From assembly GCA_028820035.1 (NCBI GenBank), contig JAPPKI010000242.1, forward strand, positions 1 through 6,197: a stretch of DNA of 6,197 nucleotides, read 5' to 3'. Each line of letters opens with the position of its first letter. Position 1 is the first letter of the stretch. The notes beneath the pieces were generated by a model that saw nothing but the letters and a program-made list of their open reading frames with translations, ran no database searches and was not told where the DNA came from. Made by a program: the position numbers and the translations under genes. This stretch comes from a bacterium. GTDB lineage: Bacteria > Actinomycetota > Acidimicrobiia > Acidimicrobiales > Bin134. Of the stretch, positions 1 through 5,772 are shown piece by piece.

Positions 1-120
1 ACCCGTCACAAAAATCCGAACCCGACGACCCAGCTTCGTCGCGTAGAGCCAGTTTGCTTGATCACGCCTTAGGCTGAGAACTAGCCGTGGCTCAAGACGA
101 TGCTCTCCGTAGTGAGTCAT
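1..120 (-). CDS. Partial hypothetical protein, 3' end beyond the window
   Basis: An ATG at 120 opens a minus-strand frame that stays free of stops for 40 codons to the left edge. It begins MTHYGEHRLEPRLVLSLRRD and continues through a basic stretch ending near RIFVTG. It starts 28 bases after the stop of the phosphatase gene on the same strand, which fits a last or later operon member. No clear Shine-Dalgarno sequence precedes it and I recognise no family. Balanced residue use (Trp, Tyr, Asp, several hydrophobics) favours real coding, but 40 codons without a stop is weak evidence. The next sequence to the left would settle it. Confidence 0.42.
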   Translation of the reverse strand, partial: MTHYGEHRLEPRLVLSLRRDQANWLYATKLGRRVRIFVTG

Positions 121-148
121 CGGTCGGAGTGTGTGCTGTACGCTTCGG

Positions 149-979
149 TCACTCGATGTGAGTGAGTGCAGCAAGGCCGAGGGCGCTACAAACATCGTCT
201 GATGAGTCTGACGGAGCGATGAGGAGACCGGCGCGATTGCTTGAAGGGGTGTACTCCGACCCGTCGACCCGGACTGCAACATGGCCTGTTTCTCGGGCTA
301 GGAGCACGCCGGGAGCGTGGTCCCATGGAAGGGTTCGCCAGTAGAGGATGTAGTCGATAGCACCCTCAGCGATCTGGGAGTATTCGATTCCAGCGCAATT
401 GCTATCGGCGACGGTAGAACCAATCTCGGATCTGCGGGCCGCCAAGTGGGAGCGCGCGGCGTCGGGAAGGAATCGCTCCTTGATGATCCCAGTCATGGCA
501 TGAGTATCGGCGGGGTGTTTCGGATGATCGAGCGGCTCCCCGTTTCGAGTTGCGCCGTTGCGGTCCTCGGCGATGTAGATGAGGTGTTTCGATGGGATCC
601 AGATCCACGATGCAGCCAGGGTCCCGTTGTGTACATACGCGACCATGACGGCGTAGTCGGGGTTGCCAGCCGCAAAGTTTGATGTGCCGTCAATCGGGTC
701 GACAATCCAACTACTTGCTCCCGTACCCAGCACATCGAGTAGGTCGGGTTGCTGGACTGACGACTCTTCTCCAACGACCGGTAAGCGCAGGACACTTCTG
801 AGGCGAATGGCTAAGGCCGCCTCGCATTCGCGGTCTGCAGTCGTGACTAATTCGCCTTGAGCCTTCTCTTCGACATCGTTGGCACCGAGCTCACTGAATC
901 GTCGGGTGACCTGTTCCTCGGCAACTTCCTGGATGGCTTCAGCAACGTATTCGAGATTCAACAATGGGAAGTAGCTCAC
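149..979 (-). CDS. Inositol monophosphatase family protein (Mg-dependent sugar/polyol phosphatase)
   Basis: A 276-residue cytosolic phosphatase of the inositol monophosphatase / histidinol-phosphatase / bisphosphate nucleotidase fold, of normal length for the family. Seen: GELVTTADRECE at 42-53; the metal-binding GEE at 70-72; DPIDGTSNF at 94-102, the family signature with Asp94 and Asp97; and WDHAPGVLLARETG at 219-232, carrying the third metal-ligand aspartate Asp220. All metal ligands expected from the human enzyme (Glu70, Asp90, Asp93, Asp220) have counterparts, so it should be active with Mg2+ and water attack on a phosphomonoester. The substrate cannot be told from motifs: inositol-1-phosphate, histidinol-phosphate, fructose bisphosphate or a 3',5'-bisphosphate are all possible. 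The start is GTG at 979, overlapping the TGA of the upstream gene as GTGA, which implies translational coupling. No histidine or inositol genes lie nearby to narrow the role. Confidence 0.95.
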   Translation of the reverse strand: MSYFPLLNLEYVAEAIQEVAEEQVTRRFSELGANDVEEKAQGELVTTADRECEAALAIRLRSVLRLPVVGEESSVQQPDLLDVLGTGASSWIVDPIDGTSNFAAGNPDYAVMVAYVHNGTLAASWIWIPSKHLIYIAEDRNGATRNGEPLDHPKHPADTHAMTGIIKERFLPDAARSHLAARRSEIGSTVADSNCAGIEYSQIAEGAIDYILYWRTLPWDHAPGVLLARETGHVAVRVDGSEYTPSSNRAGLLIAPSDSSDDVCSALGLAALTHIE

Positions 980-1800
980 TCGTCAGATCCGGCTGAAAGG
1001 ACCGATGGTTCGAGTTCTGCAACCCGCGCCAGCAACTGGTGCGCGCCCTCGGTTTCATCGATGATCTCAACCAAGGTTTCCAGCCGTGGCCCCTCCAAGA
1101 ATTCATTGCGAGCCAAGGCCTCAAGGATCTCGAGGCGAAGCTCTGCCTCGCTCGCTTCCGCTTCTCTCAGACGTGCAGTGGCTACGGCCTCATCAGCCTC
1201 CGCCGAGCGCCTTCGGCGGCCGGACTTCGTATAGTCCTTCAGGACATCGAGGAGCCGGGGAATTGCACCGGTTCCAAGCAGGAGGCTTCCGACCGTCACC
1301 CCATCTTGCAGCGTGAATTCGATTGGGTTTCGGTAGTGTACGGAATCGAGCGTAAGGGGTCTGGGCCTTCTCTCTCGTACCTCCTGCGCGACCAGGCGCG
1401 AAAACAATTCGGGAGCAAACGACTCAAGAGATGGTGGTCCGCCGAGGGGAGTAAGCGGAAATAAAGGCGCTCGCCCTGCCTTGTCCTGCCGCAAGTTGTA
1501 CCAGCGCCAAGCAACCTCTACCCAGGAGTCAAACGGAGCATTTGCGTAGTCGTCCCAGAGTTCAACGCTTTGGTTGAATAAGCGAAGGTCGGCAATGTCG
1601 TTCTCCCGCAACCGATAACGGTCGACTTCGATCTCGGAGAATCTCTGACGACGGATGTGTTCGGTCGCGTCCCGAACCGCGTCTCGCTCTGCCCAGCGCT
1701 GTGCTAGGTCCACAAAGGAGGAGAAGTCCGCAGCAACCCGGGAGAACTGGGCGGGAGTAATGTCTGGACCAAGGTCGAATCGAACGGTGAGAGACGTCAT
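976..1800 (-). CDS. Uncharacterised 274-residue protein with helical charged C-terminal tail
   Basis: Not recognised as a named family. Seen: an N-terminal beta-like start (MTSLTVRFDL) followed by mixed helix rich in Arg/Asp/Glu (35-75); a Trp-rich patch at 82-101 (LWDD, SWVEVAWRWY); a Pro/Gly linker at 112-130; the segment VHYRNPIEFTLQDG at 154-167; and a short hydrophobic stretch (168-187) that could be an amphipathic or single membrane helix. A basic cluster KSGRRRR (192-198) precedes an Ala/Glu/Arg heptad-like helix (199-235), probably a coiled coil. The order 'Y-x-(N/S)-P-(I/L)-E, hydrophobic helix, basic cluster, coiled coil' recalls small uncharacterised bacterial proteins I have seen, but I cannot name them. 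An in-frame TGA lies 12 bases upstream of the ATG at 1800, fixing the start near there. The gene overlaps the phosphatase start by 4 bases, so the two are co-translated. The Shine-Dalgarno sequence is weak (GAGAG, very close to ATG). Confidence 0.85.
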   Translation of the reverse strand: MTSLTVRFDLGPDITPAQFSRVAADFSSFVDLAQRWAERDAVRDATEHIRRQRFSEIEVDRYRLRENDIADLRLFNQSVELWDDYANAPFDSWVEVAWRWYNLRQDKAGRAPLFPLTPLGGPPSLESFAPELFSRLVAQEVRERRPRPLTLDSVHYRNPIEFTLQDGVTVGSLLLGTGAIPRLLDVLKDYTKSGRRRRSAEADEAVATARLREAEASEAELRLEILEALARNEFLEGPRLETLVEIIDETEGAHQLLARVAELEPSVLSAGSDE

Positions 1801-1809
1801 ACTCTCAGT

Positions 1810-2264
1810 TCACCACAGCTCGATCGGTCGATATCGGACATCACGCAGTTTCGTCATGGCAGGACCGAGACCGCTTTGGATTTCAGCCCTGCAGCGTCGG
1901 AGTCGCAACAAACCAAGCGGTCCTAAAGTATCTCGCTCAGGGATTTCCAGTTTGGGTAATGAATTGGGCGGTCTTGATCAAGCTGCTTCGCAACATCGAC
2001 AAGTCAACACTGGCTTGGCGGCCCCCTTATGAAATAGCCCCGTTCGACAGTCAGGGCAAGACAGGTAACTAGGAGCGCGGTGAGCGAGGCCTGCCTCTAG
2101 TGATGCAAACCGCGCCGATTCGCCTCGGCTTGGCGATCGCGCCAGGCGACTTCCTCGTCGCAACAAGCAGCTAGATCTTCGAAGATGGCCCTTGTACGTG
2201 GCGAGGCAATGAACCGCCGCGGACCTTGAGGCATTTGTATAAGCCATATATGTCTTTTTTGCAT
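1810..2264 (-). pseudogene. Probable broken small gene upstream of the minus-strand operon
   Basis: This fills most of the 1801-2340 gap, which otherwise has no intact gene. Reading leftward from ATG 2264 (or 2234) gives a coding-like 55-residue frame (MPQGPRRF, then FEDLAACCDEEVAWRDRQAE) that stops at TAG 2097-2099. From about 2110 a second frame takes over on the same strand: EAGLAHRAPSYL, then CPDCRTGLFHKG and TCRCCEAA, a cysteine pattern like a small zinc ribbon. It meets TGA at 1978-1980. Beyond that TGA the same frame is open for 55 more codons, ending in MTKLRDVRYRPIELW and a TGA at 1810-1812, nine bases before the ATG of the next gene. One frameshift near 2100 and one nonsense codon would turn this into a single protein of about 150 residues with operon-like spacing. 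Alternatives are two unrelated tiny ORFs or chance. No family is recognised. Confidence 0.35.
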
Positions 2265-2302
2265 AGGTCGTGTACGGTGCTGAACCGCTGTAGACCTTGA
2301 GG
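2210..2302. repeat. Imperfect 22-bp direct repeat, 71 bp apart
   Basis: Two copies, 2210-2231 and 2281-2302, share 19 of 22 positions (TGAACCGC, then GACCTTGAGG, with differences only in the middle). Looser similarity (a GTACG run) continues on the left side of both. The AT-rich stretch 2232-2260 lies between them. One copy sits at the start of the probable broken minus-strand gene and the other just before the RNase gene. They may be the remnant of a local tandem duplication or two binding sites for one protein; the sequence does not decide. Confidence 0.5.
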
Positions 2303-2331
2303 GGGCGGTGCGGCCGCCCTGTTCGGACGTT

Positions 2332-2338
2332 GGGGAGG
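2332..2338 (+). promoter_or_regulatory. Ribosome binding site deciding the RNase start
   Basis: A strong GGGGAGG lies just before ATG 2341, with only two bases between. The spacing is shorter than usual, but no other candidate start has a better one: the upstream GTG at 2308 has a similar G-run at the same short distance, and the GTG at 2362 has none. ATG 2341 also places the methionine directly before the membrane helix. Confidence 0.5.
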
Positions 2339-2340
2339 CA

Positions 2341-3834
2341 ATGCAGGCTGTCATCGCAGGTGTGATAGCGGGAGTGGCGGTAGGGGCCGTCGTATGGGCG
2401 GTTACGGTGGCCTTGCTAAGACGGCGGTGGTTCCCTACTGGCAACCAATCGGTCACGTATACCGCCGATGACGGGGGCAAGCGGCTGAAGAAGCGGCATA
2501 CGCTCAGCCCGAAGTCGATTCAACGCCTGTTCGAGCCTGTGTCGAGCAACCACTCTGACGCCCATAGAACCTACGAGTTGGTCGTAAAGCCGGGACGCTC
2601 GGCGGCAGAAGTCCTGATTATTGACGAACAGGGAATCGCTGAGTACACGAAACTATGGGACGGTCCAAGTGAGGGCGACATCTACCTCGGCGTGGTCGTC
2701 GATGCCCGTCCCGGGTTGAATGCCGCGTTCGTGGACATCGGCGAGAGGCACAGCGCTCTCGTCGAGTTCGACCGGCGGTCGGTTTCCGATATGTCGACCG
2801 GCGACCGTGTGGTCTGCCAGTTGACCGGTCTGCCCCGCAGCGGCAAGGGATACAAAGGCCGTGATCGACTTGTGCTGGACGGCTGGTACATGACCATCGA
2901 GCAAGGCATTTCAAGGAAGGCAGTTCGTCACCTGAATCAACACGTTCGAGGCAGCGATCCCGGCAGGCTTGGCTGGGAGCTGTCCCGTCGCTGCGAGCAG
3001 CGCAACGTAGGCCTCTACGTGCACGAAGATCTCGGGTCGCCTGACGAAAAGGCATATTTTAGGGACTTGGGATCGCTCCTGGGAAGATTGGATCAGTACG
3101 AACGGGCAGCAATAGACCCCAGGATGGAAGCACCAACTCGGCTCCATCACAAGGACCCATTCGAGGTTGCCCTCGACATGACCCAGTCGGTGCTAGAGGC
3201 CACACCGACCCCATTCAAGTTCGTGACCGTCGTGGGCGGCTGGAATTCGAGGTTTATCTCAGACTTCGAAGCCCGCCAAAAGCGCTATCCCGACAGCGCG
3301 CTCGCATCGGCGCGGTTCCGGCACAAGTGCCCATACCGCAAAGAGCACATTGAAGAACCGCTGGACGAAGTAAGAACCCGGTTGTCTGCCAAGTCGGTCA
3401 AATTGGAATGCCCCAGCGGCGGTTCGCTGATTATCGAGGAGACAACGGCATTCACTGCTGTGGACGTCAACAGTGGCACTGCCCGGCAAGCCAACGGAGA
3501 GACCAGCGAGGAGTTCATCCAGCGAATCAACTTGGAGGCCAGCGCCGTCCTCGCCCGAGCCTTGAGGCTCCTAAACATCGGCGGTGCCATAATCATCGAC
3601 TACATCAGCTTCGACTCCGACGACCATTCAATCGCCGAGGCCGCCCGAGACGGTCTGCGCCGCAATCTCGAAGACCAACTGGACGAGCACCAACCCCTTC
3701 TCGCTGGCTCCAACCCGCCCAAGACTGAAGTGGGCGACACGAGCCCCGTGGCAGGCGTGCTCGACATGACAAGGCAGCGAAACGGGTTTTCCCTCTGGCG
3801 AGAAATCAGACCCAAGGGCCGCAAGGGCCGATAA
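2341..3834 (+). CDS. RNase E/G-family endoribonuclease, membrane-anchored and C-terminally short
   Basis: 497 residues from ATG 2341 (508 if GTG 2308 is used). Residues 3-26 form one strong hydrophobic helix followed by RRR, a signal-anchor predicting a cytoplasmic body. A polar linker (30-75) leads to an S1-like region at about 78-185, with GDIYLG (112-117) and AAFVDIG (128-134). The catalytic DNase I-like part has PSGGS (358-362), TAVDVNSG (372-379) with Asp375 matching E. coli RNase E Asp303, and IIDYISF (418-424) with Asp420 matching Asp346. LDMTRQR (474-480) closes the fold. Both Mg2+ aspartates and the nearby Asn377 are kept, so single-strand RNA cleavage is likely. Odd points: the protein ends soon after, with no CPxC zinc-link and no small domain. 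At the 5'-sensor (E. coli GLIVRTA) it reads GLYVHED, so Arg169-Thr170 are replaced by His228-Glu229. It looks like a divergent paralogue rather than the housekeeping enzyme. It is flanked downstream by a hairpin. Confidence 0.9.
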   Translation: MQAVIAGVIAGVAVGAVVWAVTVALLRRRWFPTGNQSVTYTADDGGKRLKKRHTLSPKSIQRLFEPVSSNHSDAHRTYELVVKPGRSAAEVLIIDEQGIAEYTKLWDGPSEGDIYLGVVVDARPGLNAAFVDIGERHSALVEFDRRSVSDMSTGDRVVCQLTGLPRSGKGYKGRDRLVLDGWYMTIEQGISRKAVRHLNQHVRGSDPGRLGWELSRRCEQRNVGLYVHEDLGSPDEKAYFRDLGSLLGRLDQYERAAIDPRMEAPTRLHHKDPFEVALDMTQSVLEATPTPFKFVTVVGGWNSRFISDFEARQKRYPDSALASARFRHKCPYRKEHIEEPLDEVRTRLSAKSVKLECPSGGSLIIEETTAFTAVDVNSGTARQANGETSEEFIQRINLEASAVLARALRLLNIGGAIIIDYISFDSDDHSIAEAARDGLRRNLEDQLDEHQPLLAGSNPPKTEVGDTSPVAGVLDMTRQRNGFSLWREIRPKGRKGR

Positions 3835-3848
3835 GACTTCAAGCGAAA

Positions 3849-3878
3849 TTTGATGGTGGCCGCTAGGCCATCATCAAG
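3849..3878. terminator. Hairpin terminator between convergent genes
   Basis: A 12-base-pair stem (TTGATGGTGGCC, loop GCTA, GGCCATCATCAA) pairs throughout with one G-U wobble. It starts 15 bases after the RNase stop and lies about 57 bases beyond the stop of the convergent small gene. The plus-strand side has no T-run after it (GAGAGTGG). The minus-strand side is followed by AATTTCG, a weak one. Its position suits a two-way terminator; the missing U-tract is common in high-GC Gram-positive bacteria. Confidence 0.6.
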
Positions 3879-3934
3879 AGAGTGGCCAGCACATGGTGGG
3901 CAAGTACGGGATTGCCAATTGTCAGCCGCGGGTC

Positions 3935-4258
3935 TCAGGTCCGTTTTCGAGGTCCTGGGCCCTCGCGAACGAGCGTGACTGATGCTGATCGAACGCTAGG
4001 AAGAAGCGCTTCGCCGATAGTTCGAGTCCGAAATTCGCTAATCAGCGCGCTCAACTCGTTGACGTCCTCAGACAGTCCGAGTAGCGCAGCCGAAATCAGT
4101 TCCTTTCGGTTCGTTGGAAACCCGTTTCGAGCCAATTCCAACACAAGTTGGTCAACCCTCATGCTGAGTGGAGTAGCGAGTGAGAGCCCTATGCGGCTTT
4201 CTGGTGCCTGTCGAAGTGGAAGATCTGATCTCACTCGTTGGCGTTTGGTCACATACAT
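3935..4258 (-). CDS. Small ribbon-helix-helix-like protein, probable transcriptional regulator
   Basis: 107 residues from ATG 4258, or 105 from GTG 4252 (MTKRQRV). Seen: a basic N-terminus (5-22), a likely beta strand RIGLSLAT (22-29), helix LSMRVDQLVLELARNG (31-46), then TNRKELISAALLGL (49-62), the typical second helix of ribbon-helix-helix DNA-binding proteins. A third helix follows (64-86, ELSALISEFRTRTIGEALL), and a basic Gly/Pro tail ends PGPRKRT. The fold is inferred from this strand-helix-helix pattern; there is no invariant motif to confirm it. It is divergent to the ATPase gene, and its start region contains palindromes and both promoters, as expected for an autoregulator. A minus-strand -10 ends only a few bases before the start codon, so the mRNA is probably leaderless, favouring GTG 4252. 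An alternative role is an antitoxin or a small structural partner of the ATPase system. Confidence 0.72.
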   Translation of the reverse strand: MYVTKRQRVRSDLPLRQAPESRIGLSLATPLSMRVDQLVLELARNGFPTNRKELISAALLGLSEDVNELSALISEFRTRTIGEALLPSVRSASVTLVREGPGPRKRT

Positions 4259-4268
4259 AATGTATAAT
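4238..4268 (+). promoter_or_regulatory. Candidate promoter of the ATPase operon
   Basis: A perfect -10 hexamer TATAAT sits at 4263-4268. The best -35 is TTGGCG at 4238-4243, with a longish 19-base spacer. Transcription would start near 4275, leaving a leader of about 43 bases with GGGGGA (4310-4315) two bases before ATG 4318. This AT-rich pocket stands out from its surroundings. Confidence 0.5.
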
Positions 4269-4278
4269 AGATACGTAT
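4253..4278. promoter_or_regulatory. Operator-like palindrome pair in the divergent promoter region
   Basis: A perfect 13-base palindrome ATACATAATGTAT (4253-4265) is followed six bases on by ATACGTAT (4271-4278), also a perfect palindrome. Both share ATAC/GTAT half-sites. They cover or flank the -10 elements of both facing promoters and the first codons of the regulator gene. Binding there would shut both directions. The likely ligand is the adjacent ribbon-helix-helix-like protein; this is inference. Confidence 0.45.
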
Positions 4279-4289
4279 TAGTGTGCCAA
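4261..4289 (-). promoter_or_regulatory. Candidate promoter of the small regulator gene
   Basis: On the minus strand TTGGCA (4289-4284) is followed after exactly 17 bases by TATACA (4266-4261). An overlapping TATTAT (4269-4264) is another possible -10 with a 14-base spacer. Either way transcription starts at or inside the first codons, giving a leaderless message. It overlaps the plus-strand promoter almost completely, so the two promoters should compete. Confidence 0.5.
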
Positions 4290-4317
4290 ATGTGGCGAAT
4301 GGTGTAGTTGGGGGATC

Positions 4318-5772
4318 ATGGGCTCGAAGAAATCCGGGCAGCCGCTACGACTGAGTGAGCAGACCCCTGTCCTCGTCGATGAGCACAACTTTCTGGAGGC
4401 AATCCGGGATGCTGGTTATCGCAATGCGGCCGTAGCAATAGCGGAACTCGTGGACAACGCCATTGAAGCTGGCGCAACCACCGTGGAGATCGAAGTCACT
4501 AGCGATAATAACCTGAAGTTCCCTGTCCAGATTTCCGTCACCGACGATGGTCGGGGCATGTCGCCCAAGGAACTGCAACGAGCACTTGTCTTCGGCGGGT
4601 CATCGCGGTTTGGTAGCCGTGACTCATTCGGGCGATTTGGCATGGGTTTGCCTTCCGCATCATTGAGCCTTGCGCGTGACATCGAGGTTGTGTCCTGGAG
4701 GGGTTCGTCAATCAGAACAGTTCGGCTGTCACTGGACGACCGAAATGGGTTTAACGGCCAAAGTGTCCGGTCCCGTCGCCTTGTTCGCGACCGTATGCCA
4801 ACTCCTAGCGGAACAAGAGTCCTTCTTCGATCGTGTGACCGACACGGCTACGAGCGACCAGGTTGGTTGAGCCGTTCAATTGCGGCCGAACTTGGGCGAG
4901 TTTTCCGCCGCCAACTTGAATCGGACCTCTGTATTTCAGTCAATGGTGACAAGATTCCTGTTAGGGAGCATCTTCTATTGAAGGCGGGCGCCACTTTGTA
5001 CGGCGACATGCTGCGGTATCAGATCGACGGCCCGGGTGGAGGAGGGCAGGTGCGTGTGCAGTTCTCCGAACTGCCAGTGTTGCGCTGGTCAACAATGAGC
5101 TCCTCCGAGAAGGCGGCCATGGGCATCCCCAGCACGAAGCCGATCTCTATTCTCCGAGCAGGTCGCGAGATTGATCGAGGCTGGTGGTTCATGGGATCAA
5201 AGAGGCGCGAGAACTATGACTCCTGGTGGCGATGTGAATTGGACTTTGACCCGAACCTCGACGAGTGGTTTGGGGTCTCGTACACAAAGCAAGGCATTCA
5301 GCCCGTACTGGCGTTGAAAGATCTGCTTACTCCAGATCTCGAAGCGATTGCCCGATCGATGAACTCGAGAGTCCGGAGTCAGTTCGATCTTGTGAAGATT
5401 GCAGATCCTATACAGGTGGCAGAACGGACAGTGCAATCCGTGATCCCAGTCCTGCCCGACGCCCTCGGTTGTCGAGGCGGCAAGAAGCGGGATATCCGGG
5501 TGGCTCTTGGCGAGACAAAGAGCCCCGCTGCCTTTGAGGTGCGGACATCCCGGTCTGTAGAAACGGTAACCCTGAACATTTGCCACCCACTAATTCGTGA
5601 CCTCTACGCCCCACTGGCATCGTCCGACTTGACAACCTCAAAGTCTGCTGCAGCCCGAGTGGCACTCGTCGCGCTTGCTGGGGCGCTGATAGACACAGGG
5701 GCATGGCCTGTTGCCGGACGGGCGCAAGCGTGGAGTGACGTGGTGGCCACGTTGCTTGAGCGTTGTCCATGA
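4318..5772 (+). CDS. GHKL ATPase of the MORC/Hsp90-like type
   Basis: 484 residues, soluble. The ATP-binding module occupies about 35-175: N-box ELVDNAIEAG (43-52) with the probable catalytic Glu43 and Mg-binding Asn47; G1 box DDGRGM (76-81); FGGSSR (92-97); G2 lid GRFGMGLPSASLS (105-117); and SGTRV (164-168). A second, S5-like transducer domain follows at about 200-330, with ILRAGREID (278-286) and FGVSYTKQGIQP (318-329). The lysine there (Lys324) is the kind that reaches the ATP gamma-phosphate in this superfamily. The last 150 residues are unassigned. The whole resembles bacterial 'paraMORC' ATPases, described in genomic company of restriction and other DNA-targeting proteins; it should dimerise on ATP as a clamp or switch. 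It lacks the MutL endonuclease region and the Hsp90 middle domain. Its stop overlaps the next start (ATGA, 5769-5772), so it acts with that protein. Expression is probably controlled from the operator region upstream. Confidence 0.88.
   Translation: MGSKKSGQPLRLSEQTPVLVDEHNFLEAIRDAGYRNAAVAIAELVDNAIEAGATTVEIEVTSDNNLKFPVQISVTDDGRGMSPKELQRALVFGGSSRFGSRDSFGRFGMGLPSASLSLARDIEVVSWRGSSIRTVRLSLDDRNGFNGQSVRSRRLVRDRMPTPSGTRVLLRSCDRHGYERPGWLSRSIAAELGRVFRRQLESDLCISVNGDKIPVREHLLLKAGATLYGDMLRYQIDGPGGGGQVRVQFSELPVLRWSTMSSSEKAAMGIPSTKPISILRAGREIDRGWWFMGSKRRENYDSWWRCELDFDPNLDEWFGVSYTKQGIQPVLALKDLLTPDLEAIARSMNSRVRSQFDLVKIADPIQVAERTVQSVIPVLPDALGCRGGKKRDIRVALGETKSPAAFEVRTSRSVETVTLNICHPLIRDLYAPLASSDLTTSKSAAARVALVALAGALIDTGAWPVAGRAQAWSDVVATLLERCP

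Noticed and set aside
1007..1013. GGTTCGA resembling a tRNA T-loop
   Set aside because: No acceptor or anticodon stem can be built around it and it lies inside the coding sequence of the 274-residue protein.
1039..1464. Plus-strand open frame opposite the 274-residue gene
   Set aside because: It lies antisense to a better-composed gene that is coupled to the phosphatase, and its residues are Arg/Ser/Pro-rich as expected of a shadow frame.
1978..1980. In-frame TGA read as selenocysteine
   Set aside because: No selenocysteine-insertion hairpin noticed after it, no known selenoprotein family, and the upstream frameshift already suggests decay.
1655..2032. Plus-strand frame across the 1801-2032 gap
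   Set aside because: Ser/Arg/Pro-rich, overlaps the start of the 274-residue gene antisense, and has no ribosome binding site or recognisable motif.
2226..2252. Possible RNase promoter (TTGAGG, 15 bases, TATATG; or TATAAG at 2238)
   Set aside because: Spacer is short and no -35 fits TATAAG; the AT-rich stretch is suggestive but the hexamers do not support a call.
2232..2264. CATATATG palindrome and T-run as a terminator
   Set aside because: The stem is only four base pairs and all A/T-rich, so it would not form a stable hairpin.
2618..3055. Minus-strand open frame opposite the RNase gene
   Set aside because: Very Arg/Cys-rich translation antisense to a clear RNase E/G S1 region.
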